64,000 nt of DNA from Pseudomonas mucoides (GCF_015461845.1 NZ_JACOPW010000007.1:124001-188000), one strand, 5' to 3'. Shown: positions 1 to 8,332, counted from the stretch's first letter. Program-made: numbers and translations. The notes: generated by a model from the letters alone, not told the origin.

Positions 1-14
1 CGACAGAAATCACT

Positions 15-37
15 GTGGGAGCGGGCTTGCCCGCGAT
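15..37. repeat. REP core palindrome
   Basis: The stretch beginning GTGGGAGCGGGC and continuing TTGCCCGCGAT contains the palindrome GCGGGC-TT-GCCCGC (21-34). This is typical of extragenic REP sequences of fluorescent pseudomonads. It is a single copy, with no partner arm in the visible flank. Confidence 0.7.
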
Positions 38-173
38 TGGGGGCACCACAAATCCCGCCTGAAGCACCTCAAATCTCCCTCCAGCGGGAACATCACACTG
101 TCATGCAGGTCGGTTACATCAGTAGCTATCCAGGACCGCACGACGGAAGCGTGCAAAAACGCGACATTTTTTG

Positions 174-202
174 TTGATCTCAAGCCCCTCACGCCCTAAA
201 GT
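174..202 (+). promoter_or_regulatory. Candidate sigma70-like promoter for a small RNA
   Basis: A -35-like TTGATC (174-179) is separated by 17 bases from a -10-like TAAAGT (197-202). A transcript would start near 209 and run into the terminator at 264-300. The match is moderate and no expression evidence is available. Confidence 0.4.
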
Positions 203-208
203 TCGCGC

Positions 209-301
209 CGAACGTCCATGCTGGAAACGATCCATCCGGCTCAAGTACTGACGACGAGACAGCAAGGCCAAGGGAACGCACCGCTTCCCATGGCCTTTTT
301 G
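209..301 (+). ncRNA. Candidate small non-coding RNA (about 93 nt)
   Basis: A promoter-like sequence just upstream and a strong intrinsic terminator (264-300) bracket about 93 nt without a plausible ORF. The terminator stem pairs AAGGCCA and GGGAA with TTCCC and TGGCCTT around one A/A mismatch and an 8-nt loop, and ends in five T. The layout is that of an independently transcribed, possibly Hfq-binding sRNA. I could not assign it to a named family with confidence. Confidence 0.4.
264..300 (+). terminator. Intrinsic terminator of the candidate sRNA
   Basis: Left arm 264-276, loop 277-284, right arm 285-297, with one A/A mismatch in a 13-position stem and a T-run at 296-300. It points along the plus strand, where no upstream protein gene ends, which is why a small RNA is suspected. 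Confidence 0.65.
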
Positions 302-361
302 CTTTCGGCGACATGCCTTGGGAAGTAGGCGAACCAAAGTGGGGATACGGAGGACGTTCAG

Positions 362-630
362 GAGGGTGTGTCATCAATGAGTTCACGAGTGCGCCGGAGT
401 CTGCTTTTGCGCAGGGCAAGGCGCGAGGACCGAAGTTTGGTTGTTCCAAATAAGGGACGAGTAACGCAGCCCTGCGCAAAAGCAGGCCCGGCCCTTCGGG
501 TTGTGCCTGAGCGCGCGCCATGCTGCGTTGCAGGCCTTGCGAAGGGAATGACCATTAGCGGCGGCCTGCGCCTTGCCTGGCACGCGCTCAGGCGACAACG
601 CACTCGCGAACTCATTGATGACACACCCTC
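362..630. mobile_element. MITE-like palindromic element with 32-bp terminal inverted repeats
   Basis: Terminal arms 362-393 and 599-630 are inverted copies with one mismatch; the outer end reads GAGGGTGTGTCATCAATGAG. Inside lie a perfect 17-bp inverted pair (401-417 / 469-485), a 16-bp pair with one mismatch (505-520 / 578-593) that encloses CAGGCC/GGCCTG (531-536 / 563-568), and a small TTTGG/CCAAA hairpin (435-449). There is no transposase and no obvious target duplication. It could be a non-autonomous transposable element or a structured-RNA repeat. Confidence 0.6.
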
Positions 631-672
631 GCACCCATTGATTAATCTAGTTTGCCAGTAGGAGTTCCCAGC

Positions 673-1836
673 ATGTCGATCAACGTCGAAGACTATTTCG
701 CGCGCGATACCTTCAACAAAATGAAGGCCTTCGCCGACAAACAAGAAACCCCGTTCGTGGTGATCGACACCGCGATGATCAGCCAGGCCTATGACGACCT
801 GCGCGCCGGTTTCGAATTCGCCAAGGTCTACTACGCCGTCAAGGCCAACCCGGCCGTCGAAATCATCGACCTGCTCAAAGAAAAAGGTTCGAACTTCGAC
901 ATCGCGTCGATCTACGAGCTCGACAAAGTGATGAACCAGGGCGTTGGCCCGGATCGCATCAGCTACGGCAACACCATCAAGAAATCCAAGGACATTCGCT
1001 ACTTCTACGAGAAGGGCGTGCGTCTGTATGCCACCGACTCCGAAGCCGACCTGCGCAACATCGCCAAGGCTGCACCGGGTTCGAAAGTCTACGTGCGCAT
1101 CCTCACCGAGGGCTCGACCACGGCTGACTGGCCTTTGTCGCGCAAATTCGGCTGCCAGACCGACATGGCCATGGACCTGCTGATCCTCGCCCGTGACCTG
1201 GGCCTGGTGCCGTACGGCATCTCGTTCCACGTCGGCTCGCAACAGCGCGACATCAGCGTCTGGGACGCGGCGATCGCCAAGGTCAAAGTGATCTTCGAAC
1301 GCCTGAAGGAAGAAGACGGCATTCACCTCAAGCTGATCAACATGGGCGGTGGCTTCCCGGCCAACTACATCACCCGCACCAACAGCCTGGAAACCTACGC
1401 TGAAGAAATCATCCGTTTCCTCAAGGAAGACTTCGGTGATGACCTGCCGGAAATTATCCTCGAGCCGGGCCGTTCGCTGATCGCCAACGCCGGCATCCTG
1501 GTCAGCGAAGTGGTACTGGTCGCGCGTAAATCCCGCACGGCGGTAGAACGCTGGGTGTACACGGATGTGGGCAAGTTCTCCGGCCTGATCGAAACCATGG
1601 ACGAAGCCATCAAGTTCCCGATCTGGACCGAGAAGAAAGGCGAGATGGAAGAAGTGGTCATCGCCGGCCCGACCTGCGACAGCGCCGACATCATGTACGA
1701 AAACTACAAGTACGGTTTGCCGCTGAACCTGGCCATCGGTGATCGTTTGTACTGGTTGTCGACCGGTGCGTACACCACCAGTTACAGCGCCGTTGAATTC
1801 AATGGCTTTCCGCCGCTGAAGTCGTTTTACGTCTAA
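673..1836 (+). CDS. speC: Ornithine decarboxylase (PLP fold type III)
   Basis: Decarboxylates ornithine to putrescine in the cytoplasm, feeding polyamine synthesis; members of this short family may also accept lysine. The start is taken at 673 (MSINVEDYF) because AGGAG lies 8 bases upstream, giving 387 residues, the usual length for the Pseudomonas SpeC type. Visible signatures are YAVKANP with the PLP lysine at K57, HVGSQ (186-190), the glycine-rich GGGFP (225-229), EPGR (264-267) binding PLP phosphate, and the catalytic C335-D336. An intrinsic terminator follows. In P. aeruginosa speC lies near the piu genes and a chemoreceptor, as it does here. Confidence 0.93.
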   Translation: MSINVEDYFARDTFNKMKAFADKQETPFVVIDTAMISQAYDDLRAGFEFAKVYYAVKANPAVEIIDLLKEKGSNFDIASIYELDKVMNQGVGPDRISYGNTIKKSKDIRYFYEKGVRLYATDSEADLRNIAKAAPGSKVYVRILTEGSTTADWPLSRKFGCQTDMAMDLLILARDLGLVPYGISFHVGSQQRDISVWDAAIAKVKVIFERLKEEDGIHLKLINMGGGFPANYITRTNSLETYAEEIIRFLKEDFGDDLPEIILEPGRSLIANAGILVSEVVLVARKSRTAVERWVYTDVGKFSGLIETMDEAIKFPIWTEKKGEMEEVVIAGPTCDSADIMYENYKYGLPLNLAIGDRLYWLSTGAYTTSYSAVEFNGFPPLKSFYV

Positions 1837-1851
1837 TTAGTAAAGACCCAC

Positions 1852-1884
1852 AAAAAAACCCGTGACTCTTCACGGGTTTTTTAT
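1852..1884 (+). terminator. Intrinsic terminator of speC
   Basis: The stem AAACCCGTGA / TCACGGGTTT (1856-1865 / 1870-1879) has a CTCT loop and is followed by a T-run. The preceding A-run would also allow termination from the other strand. Confidence 0.9.
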
Positions 1885-2002
1885 TTCCGCGCAAACTAAA
1901 ACATACCATTTCCAACACCATAAATAGTTACAGACCAAATAATCACAGACCATTTAATTGAAGTTATGCTGCACGCTCACCCATTTGAAAAGGATTTCAA
2001 AC

Positions 2003-3112
2003 ATGCAGCTTAATCAACCAATACTATTCGATACCGCACCCAACAACAAAAGTGACGCCTTTAATGCATCTCCGCCGATTGTGACCAAAGGGGATATCAC
2101 ACGAATTAAAAAATACATTTCCGAAGCAAAGAAACTTCCGGTCGACATCGACGATATTAAAAAGCTGTTGAAAAGCGAAAACACCGGCATTGCAGGACTG
2201 GAGCCTTATGATATTGCAAATACCTATGCAAAAATCGTCACCAATGCCAATCGCTGGAACGACATCGAACTGTCGATGAAACGAGTCGGCGGGAGCCTCC
2301 AGGCATTCTCCGAAGACCTGCGGCATTTCGGAGAGGACATTATCACGACCATTAAAACAATGCCCGGCTACATAAATTACATTGGCACAATCGAAAGTAT
2401 GACCGATGAGGAAATTGCCAAACTTCCCGAGCTTAAAATTGGACGAGATGAGACAAACAGATTTCCGTCCATCAAAGAATCTCTCCATTTCATTGCCAGT
2501 TCCATCGAACAAAAAAAAACCAGTAGCACTGACATCCAGCTCCGCCTGAAACATTTCAAAACCGAGCTGACGGATGTGGTTGCGGTGTTGATTGGAGAAA
2601 AGCTGAAACAGGCCGGCAACCACGAATTGAATGCCGAGATCACTCGACTCAATGCTGAGATTGATGAGGCTCAGCGTCTGGTCGATGAAAAAACCAGGGA
2701 AAATGAGCCCAACTTCTTCGAGTACTTTATGGCTTTTACCGATCCGCTTGGCTCCCAGTATCTAAAAGTCAAAGCAATGATGCGGGACGCCCGTGTAGCG
2801 CCATTGATCCGACGTCGGGATGAACTCACCGAGCAAGTCCGCAAGAAAAACGTTCTGACGGGCACCTTATTGATCCTTCACAACCGTTTGCAAAGCGTCG
2901 ACTCTTACATCATCGGAGCTACGGAGAGTACCGCCCTACTGGAAACCCTGTGGATCACAATTTCGGAATTCATCGACTCTTCAAAAAACAAAATTGATGG
3001 CATTCATGAATTCCTCACGCTCAGAACTTTTGTTTCGAGCCTGGACACCGTACTCAGCAACTGGAAAAAAATCGAATCCAACGCCAAAACACTCACCCAA
3101 GCATTCGACTGA
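2003..3112 (+). CDS. Alpha-xenorhabdolysin-like binary toxin, subunit A
   Basis: 369 residues, predicted almost entirely alpha-helical, resembling the XaxA/YaxA subunit of the XaxAB/YaxAB two-component alpha-pore-forming toxins, in which A and B subunits assemble in target membranes. The start at 2003 (MQLNQP) follows AAGGA. Long amphipathic helices at about 175-235 and 262-300 flank a short Phe/Tyr-rich stretch at about 237-256 (NFFEYFMAF). This helix-turn-helix stalk with an apolar tip is what such toxins use. There is no signal peptide. Codons are clearly A+T-richer than in speC or piuC, suggesting acquisition. The partner gene follows after 39 bases. The family call rests on size, pairing and sequence feel, not on a search. 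Confidence 0.7.
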   Translation: MQLNQPILFDTAPNNKSDAFNASPPIVTKGDITRIKKYISEAKKLPVDIDDIKKLLKSENTGIAGLEPYDIANTYAKIVTNANRWNDIELSMKRVGGSLQAFSEDLRHFGEDIITTIKTMPGYINYIGTIESMTDEEIAKLPELKIGRDETNRFPSIKESLHFIASSIEQKKTSSTDIQLRLKHFKTELTDVVAVLIGEKLKQAGNHELNAEITRLNAEIDEAQRLVDEKTRENEPNFFEYFMAFTDPLGSQYLKVKAMMRDARVAPLIRRRDELTEQVRKKNVLTGTLLILHNRLQSVDSYIIGATESTALLETLWITISEFIDSSKNKIDGIHEFLTLRTFVSSLDTVLSNWKKIESNAKTLTQAFD

Positions 3113-3151
3113 CACTAAAGCCGACCTAAACCATTATAAATAAGGATATTT

Positions 3152-4153
3152 ATGACAACGCCATCTTATATCGCGCCAGCTATGTCGCTTATTCGCGACA
3201 GCCGAGAAACCATTCGTTACCAAGCCATTATCGGCTCTGCTGACTTGTATATTGAATCACTGCGAAATGAACTGATACAGCTGAATGCCGAAATCACTGC
3301 TACAGACCTGGCCGCTTCCAAAACATTAACTTCTGCGATTATCAGCCTTGAAACCACGGCGCTCAATGAGACGCTGGAAGCGCTGGACATACTGTCAGCA
3401 GGCGAAAAAAACCCGCCCACCAGAATCGCCATTGAGTCCTATACCGAAATAGCCAGGAAGTTAATCTCCCTGTGCACTGACAAGCTGGATGAGGTTCAAG
3501 CAGAACTTAGCCACGCCATCTACAGTGTCAGGTACTCCTCCATCAGTAATAACCGGTTCAGGATTGCCGAACTGGTGGAAGCTCGCGAAGTGCTGGCTGC
3601 AGAACTGGAAAAAGAAAAACCCCCTGTGGATTCGCTTCTCGAAGATGAAAGGGTCTTGAATGAAGCAATCCGCCTGTTTGAAAGCCTCAGCTTCATTGAC
3701 CGCCTGAAACCTCTTTTTGAGCAATTGACCGGGATGATCGGTAATCGACCTGAAACACCTCAAGCCGCTGCATTGAAGGCCGGTCTGGTGGTGGCGAACA
3801 AGTTTCTTGATGAGGCAAACGAACTGATCAAATACCAGGGTTTGATTAAAGCTCGAACCACGCTTCGTGTTCGTCTAAAAGATCGGCAAGGTCGCCTGGA
3901 CTCGCTAGTCACCCAAATGAGCGACAACGACAAGAAAGTCAAACAGCTGACCGATACGACAAAGGTGATCGAACCCCGCAATACATATGCGGATGAAACG
4001 AGCAATATTGTCGAAGCGTTGAGGCTGTTTCTTGAGGCTATCACCGAGGATGCCCAGAGCGATGTCGTCAAAAAGGGCCGGAAGCTGATAGCGCAAGCCA
4101 AGCCTTTCAAGCGCTACCTGGAAAACCTTAAAGGCCAGTGGCTGCGCGGTTAA
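3152..4153 (+). CDS. Alpha-xenorhabdolysin-like binary toxin, subunit B
   Basis: 333 residues, all-helical, matching the XaxB/YaxB-type partner in size and in position directly downstream of subunit A. The start at 3152 follows AAGGAT. Long helical segments lie at about 15-85, 92-195 and 205-265. The region 196-232 includes the less charged AAALKAGLVVANKF and could be the membrane-active tip, which is inference. No export signal is seen, in line with release by lysis or a non-classical route in the family. The TAA stop overlaps the converging stop of the SEL1 gene by four bases, so the cassette abuts the conserved iron locus with no spacer. Confidence 0.68.
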   Translation: MTTPSYIAPAMSLIRDSRETIRYQAIIGSADLYIESLRNELIQLNAEITATDLAASKTLTSAIISLETTALNETLEALDILSAGEKNPPTRIAIESYTEIARKLISLCTDKLDEVQAELSHAIYSVRYSSISNNRFRIAELVEAREVLAAELEKEKPPVDSLLEDERVLNEAIRLFESLSFIDRLKPLFEQLTGMIGNRPETPQAAALKAGLVVANKFLDEANELIKYQGLIKARTTLRVRLKDRQGRLDSLVTQMSDNDKKVKQLTDTTKVIEPRNTYADETSNIVEALRLFLEAITEDAQSDVVKKGRKLIAQAKPFKRYLENLKGQWLRG

Positions 4154-4911
4154 CCCATTGGCTGAGCGAGTTGGGACGCTCGTTGGTGATATTCCTGAGC
4201 CATCGCTCGAATCCTGGGGTGTAGGGCGTTGCTCAGCGCCTCCCCACTCACCCGCAAAAAGTTCTGGTTACCGGCGGCCAATGCCCGACGTAGCCAGGAC
4301 AACGATTCGTCAACATGCCCGTCATCGGCCAGCAGGGCCGCATAACTGAACTGCCCCCGAAAATCTCCGCCTTCGGCAGATCGTCGATACCAGATTCGCG
4401 CCGCGAGTGTATCGGCGATGCATGCCTCGCCGTCTTCCAGATAGCGCCCCAACAGGTTCATGGATTTGGCGTGGCCCAACTCGGCGGCTCGGCGATACAA
4501 CGCCAATGCTTGCGCCTGATCTTCGGCGACGCCGCGCCCAGTCGCCAGCAGATTGGCGTAGTTGTACATCGCCCAATCCAACCCGGCTTCGGCAGCGATT
4601 CGGTAATGCCGCGCGGCAACCGAGGCATCCGCCGCGCGCCCCCAGCCGTGTTCGTGACAACGGCCAAGCATGTTGCGCGCCATCAGGTGCCCGCCACGGG
4701 CGGCGATCTCGAACCAGCGCAATGCCAACGGCTGATCCTGCGCGATGCCGTTGCCGTCCAGCAGGATTTGCCCGAGCAGCGCCTGAGCATCGAGTACGCC
4801 TTCGCGAGCCGCGATCAAAATTGCCTGGGCCGCGCGCGCCGGACTTTGCGCCAGCATGGCCTTGAGCGAATCACCGTTGAGAACTTCCTCCCTGCGCAGT
4901 TGATAAGTCAT
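4150..4911 (-). CDS. SEL1-like (TPR-type) repeat protein
   Basis: About 253 residues made of tandem SEL1 units; motifs such as ALRWFEIAARGGHLMARNML, ARHYRIAAEAGLDWAMYNYA and ALYRRAAELGHAKSMNLLG recur every 36 or so residues. SEL1 proteins are scaffolds for protein contacts; the specific partner is unknown. The start at 4911 (MTYQLRRE) is set by an ATGA overlap with the piuC stop, indicating translational coupling. The same SEL1-after-piuC arrangement is recalled from P. aeruginosa, so it likely serves the iron or hydroxylase locus. No signal peptide is visible. Confidence 0.85.
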   Translation of the reverse strand: MTYQLRREEVLNGDSLKAMLAQSPARAAQAILIAAREGVLDAQALLGQILLDGNGIAQDQPLALRWFEIAARGGHLMARNMLGRCHEHGWGRAADASVAARHYRIAAEAGLDWAMYNYANLLATGRGVAEDQAQALALYRRAAELGHAKSMNLLGRYLEDGEACIADTLAARIWYRRSAEGGDFRGQFSYAALLADDGHVDESLSWLRRALAAGNQNFLRVSGEALSNALHPRIRAMAQEYHQRASQLAQPMG

Positions 4912-5588
4912 ACCTCGACCCAACGACGCAACAGGTTGTGATACGTGCCGGTGAGGCGGATAAGCGAGGGGTGATCGGGCATGTCCTGGGTCAGCTGCTG
5001 GATCGCGCCGTCCATCTCGAACAGCAAGGCGCGCTGACTGTCTTCGCGCACCAGGCTTTGCGTCCAGAAAAAAGAGGCGTAACGCGTGCCACGGGTGACC
5101 GCGTTGACCTTGTGCAGACTGGTACCAGGATACAAAACCATATCGCCGGCGGGCAGCTTCACCCGTTGTGTGCCGAAGGTGTCCTGGATTTCCAGCTCAC
5201 CGCCGTCGTAGTCCTCAGGCTCGCTGAAAAACAGCGTTGCCGACAGATCAGTGCGCACGCGCTCGATGCTGTTTTTGGGCTGGCGCACCGCGTTATCGAT
5301 ATGGAAATCGAAACTGCCGCCGGCCGTGTAACAGTTCAGTAACGGAGGAAAAACCTTGTGCGGTAACGCCGCTGACATAAACAGCGGATTTTTCCACAGC
5401 CGTTCCAACATCGCCGCGCCGACTTCCATGGCCAGCGGATGGCCTTCAGGCAGCTGCAAATTGTGCTTGGCCTTGGCCGACTGATAGCCGGCGGTGATCT
5501 TGCCGTCCGCCCAATCGGCCTGGGCCAGAGCCTCGCGGATGCGCTGCACTTCTTCTTTCGCGAACAAGCCGGGAATGTGCAGCAGCAT
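4908..5588 (-). CDS. piuC: PKHD-type Fe(II)/2-oxoglutarate hydroxylase PiuC
   Basis: 226 residues starting MLLHIPGLF, the usual PiuC/YbiX length; an upstream in-frame ATG is ignored because the family starts here. The 2-oxoglutarate dioxygenase facial triad is H96-x-D98 and H159, with R169 as the likely 2OG-binding arginine. The substrate in the cell is not established. It is divergent from the piuA receptor gene, with a Fur-like site in between, and translationally coupled to the SEL1 gene downstream. Likely induced by iron starvation. Confidence 0.92.
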   Translation of the reverse strand: MLLHIPGLFAKEEVQRIREALAQADWADGKITAGYQSAKAKHNLQLPEGHPLAMEVGAAMLERLWKNPLFMSAALPHKVFPPLLNCYTAGGSFDFHIDNAVRQPKNSIERVRTDLSATLFFSEPEDYDGGELEIQDTFGTQRVKLPAGDMVLYPGTSLHKVNAVTRGTRYASFFWTQSLVREDSQRALLFEMDGAIQQLTQDMPDHPSLIRLTGTYHNLLRRWVEV

Positions 5589-5621
5589 GGCAAAGGCACC
5601 TGGGACCAAAGGGGTGCTAAT

Positions 5622-5640
5622 GGTATTGATTCTTATTGCC
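5622..5640 (-). promoter_or_regulatory. Fur-box-like site between piuC and piuA
   Basis: On the minus strand this reads GGCAATAAGAATCAATACC, matching 13 of 19 positions of the classic Fur box GATAATGATAATCATTATC. It lies 34 bases upstream of piuC in a divergent iron-related spacer, so Fur repression of piuC, and perhaps of piuA, is likely. Confidence 0.6.
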
Positions 5641-5795
5641 CATGTAAAACCTTAACGACGGACGAAACAGCAAAAACCGTAAGGTTAAATTGTAAAGAAT
5701 GTAAATTCTTCGCGAATAATAACGTTTCGCAATTGATACAAATACGCGTCTACCCTATATTCCGCGTCCTCAAATCCTTGGGGAGGGGAATTCAA

Positions 5796-8114
5796 ATGTC
5801 ACGTCAACAACCACACGTACCGGTCAGTTCACCACGTTTGCTCGCATCGGCCATTGGCATGGCGATTACTGCCGGCTCCGCGGGCCATATGGTTTTCGCG
5901 GCGGAAAAAGCCGACGAAAAAGCACCGGGTAATGTGATTTCGCTGGGCGCGACCGCCATCACTGGCGAGGCCCAGGACGAGACTTCCTACAACGTCGAAA
6001 AAGCCTCCTCGCCCAAGTACACCGCGCCGCTGGTAGACACCCCGCGCTCGATCACTGTCATTCCGCAACAAGTCCTCAAGGACACCGGCGCCCTCAACAT
6101 GCAGGACGCGCTGCGCACCGTGCCGGGCATCACCTTCGGTGCCGGTGAAGGCGGCAACCCGCAGGGCGACCGTCCGTTCATTCGTGGCTTCGACGCCCAG
6201 GGCGACACTTACCTGGACGGCGTGCGTGACACCGGTTCGCAGAGCCGCGAGATCTTCGCCGTCGAATCGATTGAAGTCAGCAAAGGCCCGAACTCGGCCA
6301 TTGGCGGCCGTGGCGCTGCCGGCGGCAGCATCAACCTGGTGAGCAAAAAAGCCCACTTGGGCGACTCGAATGACGCGGGTTTTACCTGGGGTTCGGACCA
6401 GACCCAGCGTTTCACCCTGGACAGCAACTACCAGTTCACCGACACCGCCGCCGGCCGTCTGAACCTGATGAGCCACGAGAGCAACGTCGCTGGCCGTGAC
6501 AGCGTCGACTACGACCGCTGGGGCATCGCGCCGTCGCTGGCCTTCGGCCTGGGCACCGACACCCGCGTGAACCTCGACTATTACCATCTGGAAAGTAACG
6601 ACACCCCGGACTCGGGCATTCCGTACACCATCCCGGTGGCCGGTTCGGCTGCGCGCACCAAGTCCAATCCGGACAAACCGAACGATGGCGGCGACAGCTC
6701 AAACTTCTACGGCCTGAACGACCGTGACTTCCGCAAGGGCCGCACCGACACCGCGACCTTCGCCATCGAACACGACCTGAACGACGCGCTGACCGTCAAG
6801 AACACCCTGCGTCACGGCACCAGCATGCAGGATTACATCCTCACCCAGCCGGACGACAGCAAGGGCAACGTCAACAATGGCAGCGTCTGGCGTCGGGCCA
6901 ACACCCGTGTCAGCAACACCGAGACCACGACCAACCAGACCGATCTGTTTGGTGACCTGTACATCGCCGGGTTCAAGAACAGCTTCGCCACCGGTATCGA
7001 GTTCACCCACGAGGAAAACCAGAAGTCCTCGTACAACGTCAACACCGACACCACCCCGCGAACAGCCGCAGCCACCACCAACTGCTCCCCGGCATTGATC
7101 GGCGCGCCAAGTGGTTACAACTGCACCTCGTTGTCCAACCCGAACCCGAAAGATCCTTGGAACGGTGCGATCTCGCGTAACTACGCCGGCACCGACACCA
7201 AGGCCAACACCTATGCGCTGTATGTGTTCGACACCCTGGAATTGTCCCAGCAGTGGCTGGTGAACATGGGGCTGCGCTACGACCATTTCGACACCGATTA
7301 CAAAACCTTCAACAGTTCCAGCGTGACCACGTCCAAGGGCGATGACACCAGCGAGTTCGTCACCGGTCAGTTCGGTGTGGTGTACAAACCGGCGGAAAAT
7401 GGCAGCATCTATGCGTCCTTCGCGACGTCGGCCACGCCACCGGGCAACACCCTGGGCGAAGGTTCGGAAGGCAACCCGCTGGGCGGCACGCCGGATCGCA
7501 ACGGCAACCTGCTGAAAAGCGACCTGGAACCGGAAACCACCAAGAACTACGAAATCGGTACCAAGTGGGACTTGATGAATGATCGCCTGTCCCTGACCGC
7601 CGACATCTTCCGCACCGAGAAAGACAACGCCCGCGTTCAGGTCGACACCACAAGCTATGAAAACGCCGGCAAAACCCGCGTGCAAGGTGTCGAACTGTCG
7701 GCCACCGGCAAGCTCACCGACAAATGGCAAGTGTTCGCCGGTTACGCCTACATGGACAGCGAGCAAGTCGACGGCGGCCCGCTGGGCGCCGCCAACGATG
7801 GCAACGAACTGCCTAACACACCGAAAAACAGCGCCAGCCTGTGGACGACCTATCAGGTCACACCGAAGCTGACCATCGGTGGCGGTGCGTTCTATGTCGA
7901 CGATGTCTTCGGCAGCGTGGCCAACACCACCATGGTTGATTCCTACGTTCGTTACGACGCGATGGCGGCCTACAAGCTGAGCAAAAACGTCGATCTGCAA
8001 CTGAACGTACAGAACCTGACCGACGAAACGTACTACGACAAGGCCTTCTCGACCCACTTCGCCAACCAGGCGGCGGGCCGTACGGCATTGCTGAGCACCA
8101 ACTTCCACTTCTGA
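5796..8114 (+). CDS. piuA: TonB-dependent catecholate siderophore receptor PiuA
   Basis: An outer-membrane receptor of 772 residues importing iron-siderophore complexes with energy from TonB-ExbBD; the PiuA/Fiu group handles catechol-type ligands. The start at 5796 is fixed by GGGGAGGGG seven bases upstream. A signal peptide ends near VFA-A at residues 33-36. The plug domain carries DTPRSITVIPQQVL, MQDALRTVPGITFGAGEGG and FIRGFD. A 22-strand barrel follows and ends in the typical terminal Phe (STNFHF). Divergent from piuC and followed by piuB; Fur control is expected. Confidence 0.93.
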   Translation: MSRQQPHVPVSSPRLLASAIGMAITAGSAGHMVFAAEKADEKAPGNVISLGATAITGEAQDETSYNVEKASSPKYTAPLVDTPRSITVIPQQVLKDTGALNMQDALRTVPGITFGAGEGGNPQGDRPFIRGFDAQGDTYLDGVRDTGSQSREIFAVESIEVSKGPNSAIGGRGAAGGSINLVSKKAHLGDSNDAGFTWGSDQTQRFTLDSNYQFTDTAAGRLNLMSHESNVAGRDSVDYDRWGIAPSLAFGLGTDTRVNLDYYHLESNDTPDSGIPYTIPVAGSAARTKSNPDKPNDGGDSSNFYGLNDRDFRKGRTDTATFAIEHDLNDALTVKNTLRHGTSMQDYILTQPDDSKGNVNNGSVWRRANTRVSNTETTTNQTDLFGDLYIAGFKNSFATGIEFTHEENQKSSYNVNTDTTPRTAAATTNCSPALIGAPSGYNCTSLSNPNPKDPWNGAISRNYAGTDTKANTYALYVFDTLELSQQWLVNMGLRYDHFDTDYKTFNSSSVTTSKGDDTSEFVTGQFGVVYKPAENGSIYASFATSATPPGNTLGEGSEGNPLGGTPDRNGNLLKSDLEPETTKNYEIGTKWDLMNDRLSLTADIFRTEKDNARVQVDTTSYENAGKTRVQGVELSATGKLTDKWQVFAGYAYMDSEQVDGGPLGAANDGNELPNTPKNSASLWTTYQVTPKLTIGGGAFYVDDVFGSVANTTMVDSYVRYDAMAAYKLSKNVDLQLNVQNLTDETYYDKAFSTHFANQAAGRTALLSTNFHF

Positions 8115-8131
8115 TTGCAGTCACTACAACA

Positions 8132-8225
8132 CCTGTAGGAGTGAGCCTGCTCGCGACGACGGAGCCACATTCAACATTGATGTTGGCTGATACGCCGCCA
8201 TCGCGAGCAGGCTCGCGCCTACAGG
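8132..8225. repeat. REPIN (inverted REP pair)
   Basis: Two inverted arms, one beginning CCTGTAGGAGTGAGCCTGCT and the other ending GGCTCGCGCCTACAGG, enclose a 40-base spacer. The same arms recur at 10911-11004 and 20799-20893, always just after genes. Confidence 0.85.
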
Positions 8226-8255
8226 AATGGCGGTGAAGACTGAAATCAGGGTGAG

Positions 8256-8285
8256 GCCCCGTTCATCTCCATGAACGGGGCTTTT
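8256..8285 (+). terminator. Intrinsic terminator after piuA
   Basis: GCCCCGTTCA / TGAACGGGGC with a 6-base loop, followed by TTTT. It separates piuA from piuB, implying that piuB has its own promoter. Confidence 0.8.
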
Positions 8286-8332
8286 GTGCGTAAAAAAGAA
8301 TGTTTCTCGACAACCCACGGCATAATGCGCGC

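Larger units (their letters stand above)
1..672. other. Gene-free region upstream of speC
   Basis: No credible protein gene is visible in this stretch. It holds, in order, a REP core (15-37), a candidate small RNA with promoter and terminator (174-303), and a palindromic MITE-like element (362-630). Open frames crossing it on either strand run through the palindromes and have no ribosome binding site or recognisable family. Confidence 0.7.

Noticed and set aside
358..1326. Long open frame antisense to speC (322 codons) and short frames at 368-661 and 383-634
   Set aside because: They run through the inverted repeats of the palindromic element or mirror the speC codons; no ribosome site and no family resemblance.
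5439..5795. N-terminal extension of piuA by 119 codons
   Set aside because: It would overlap piuC and precede the signal peptide; a strong ribosome site supports the start at 5796.
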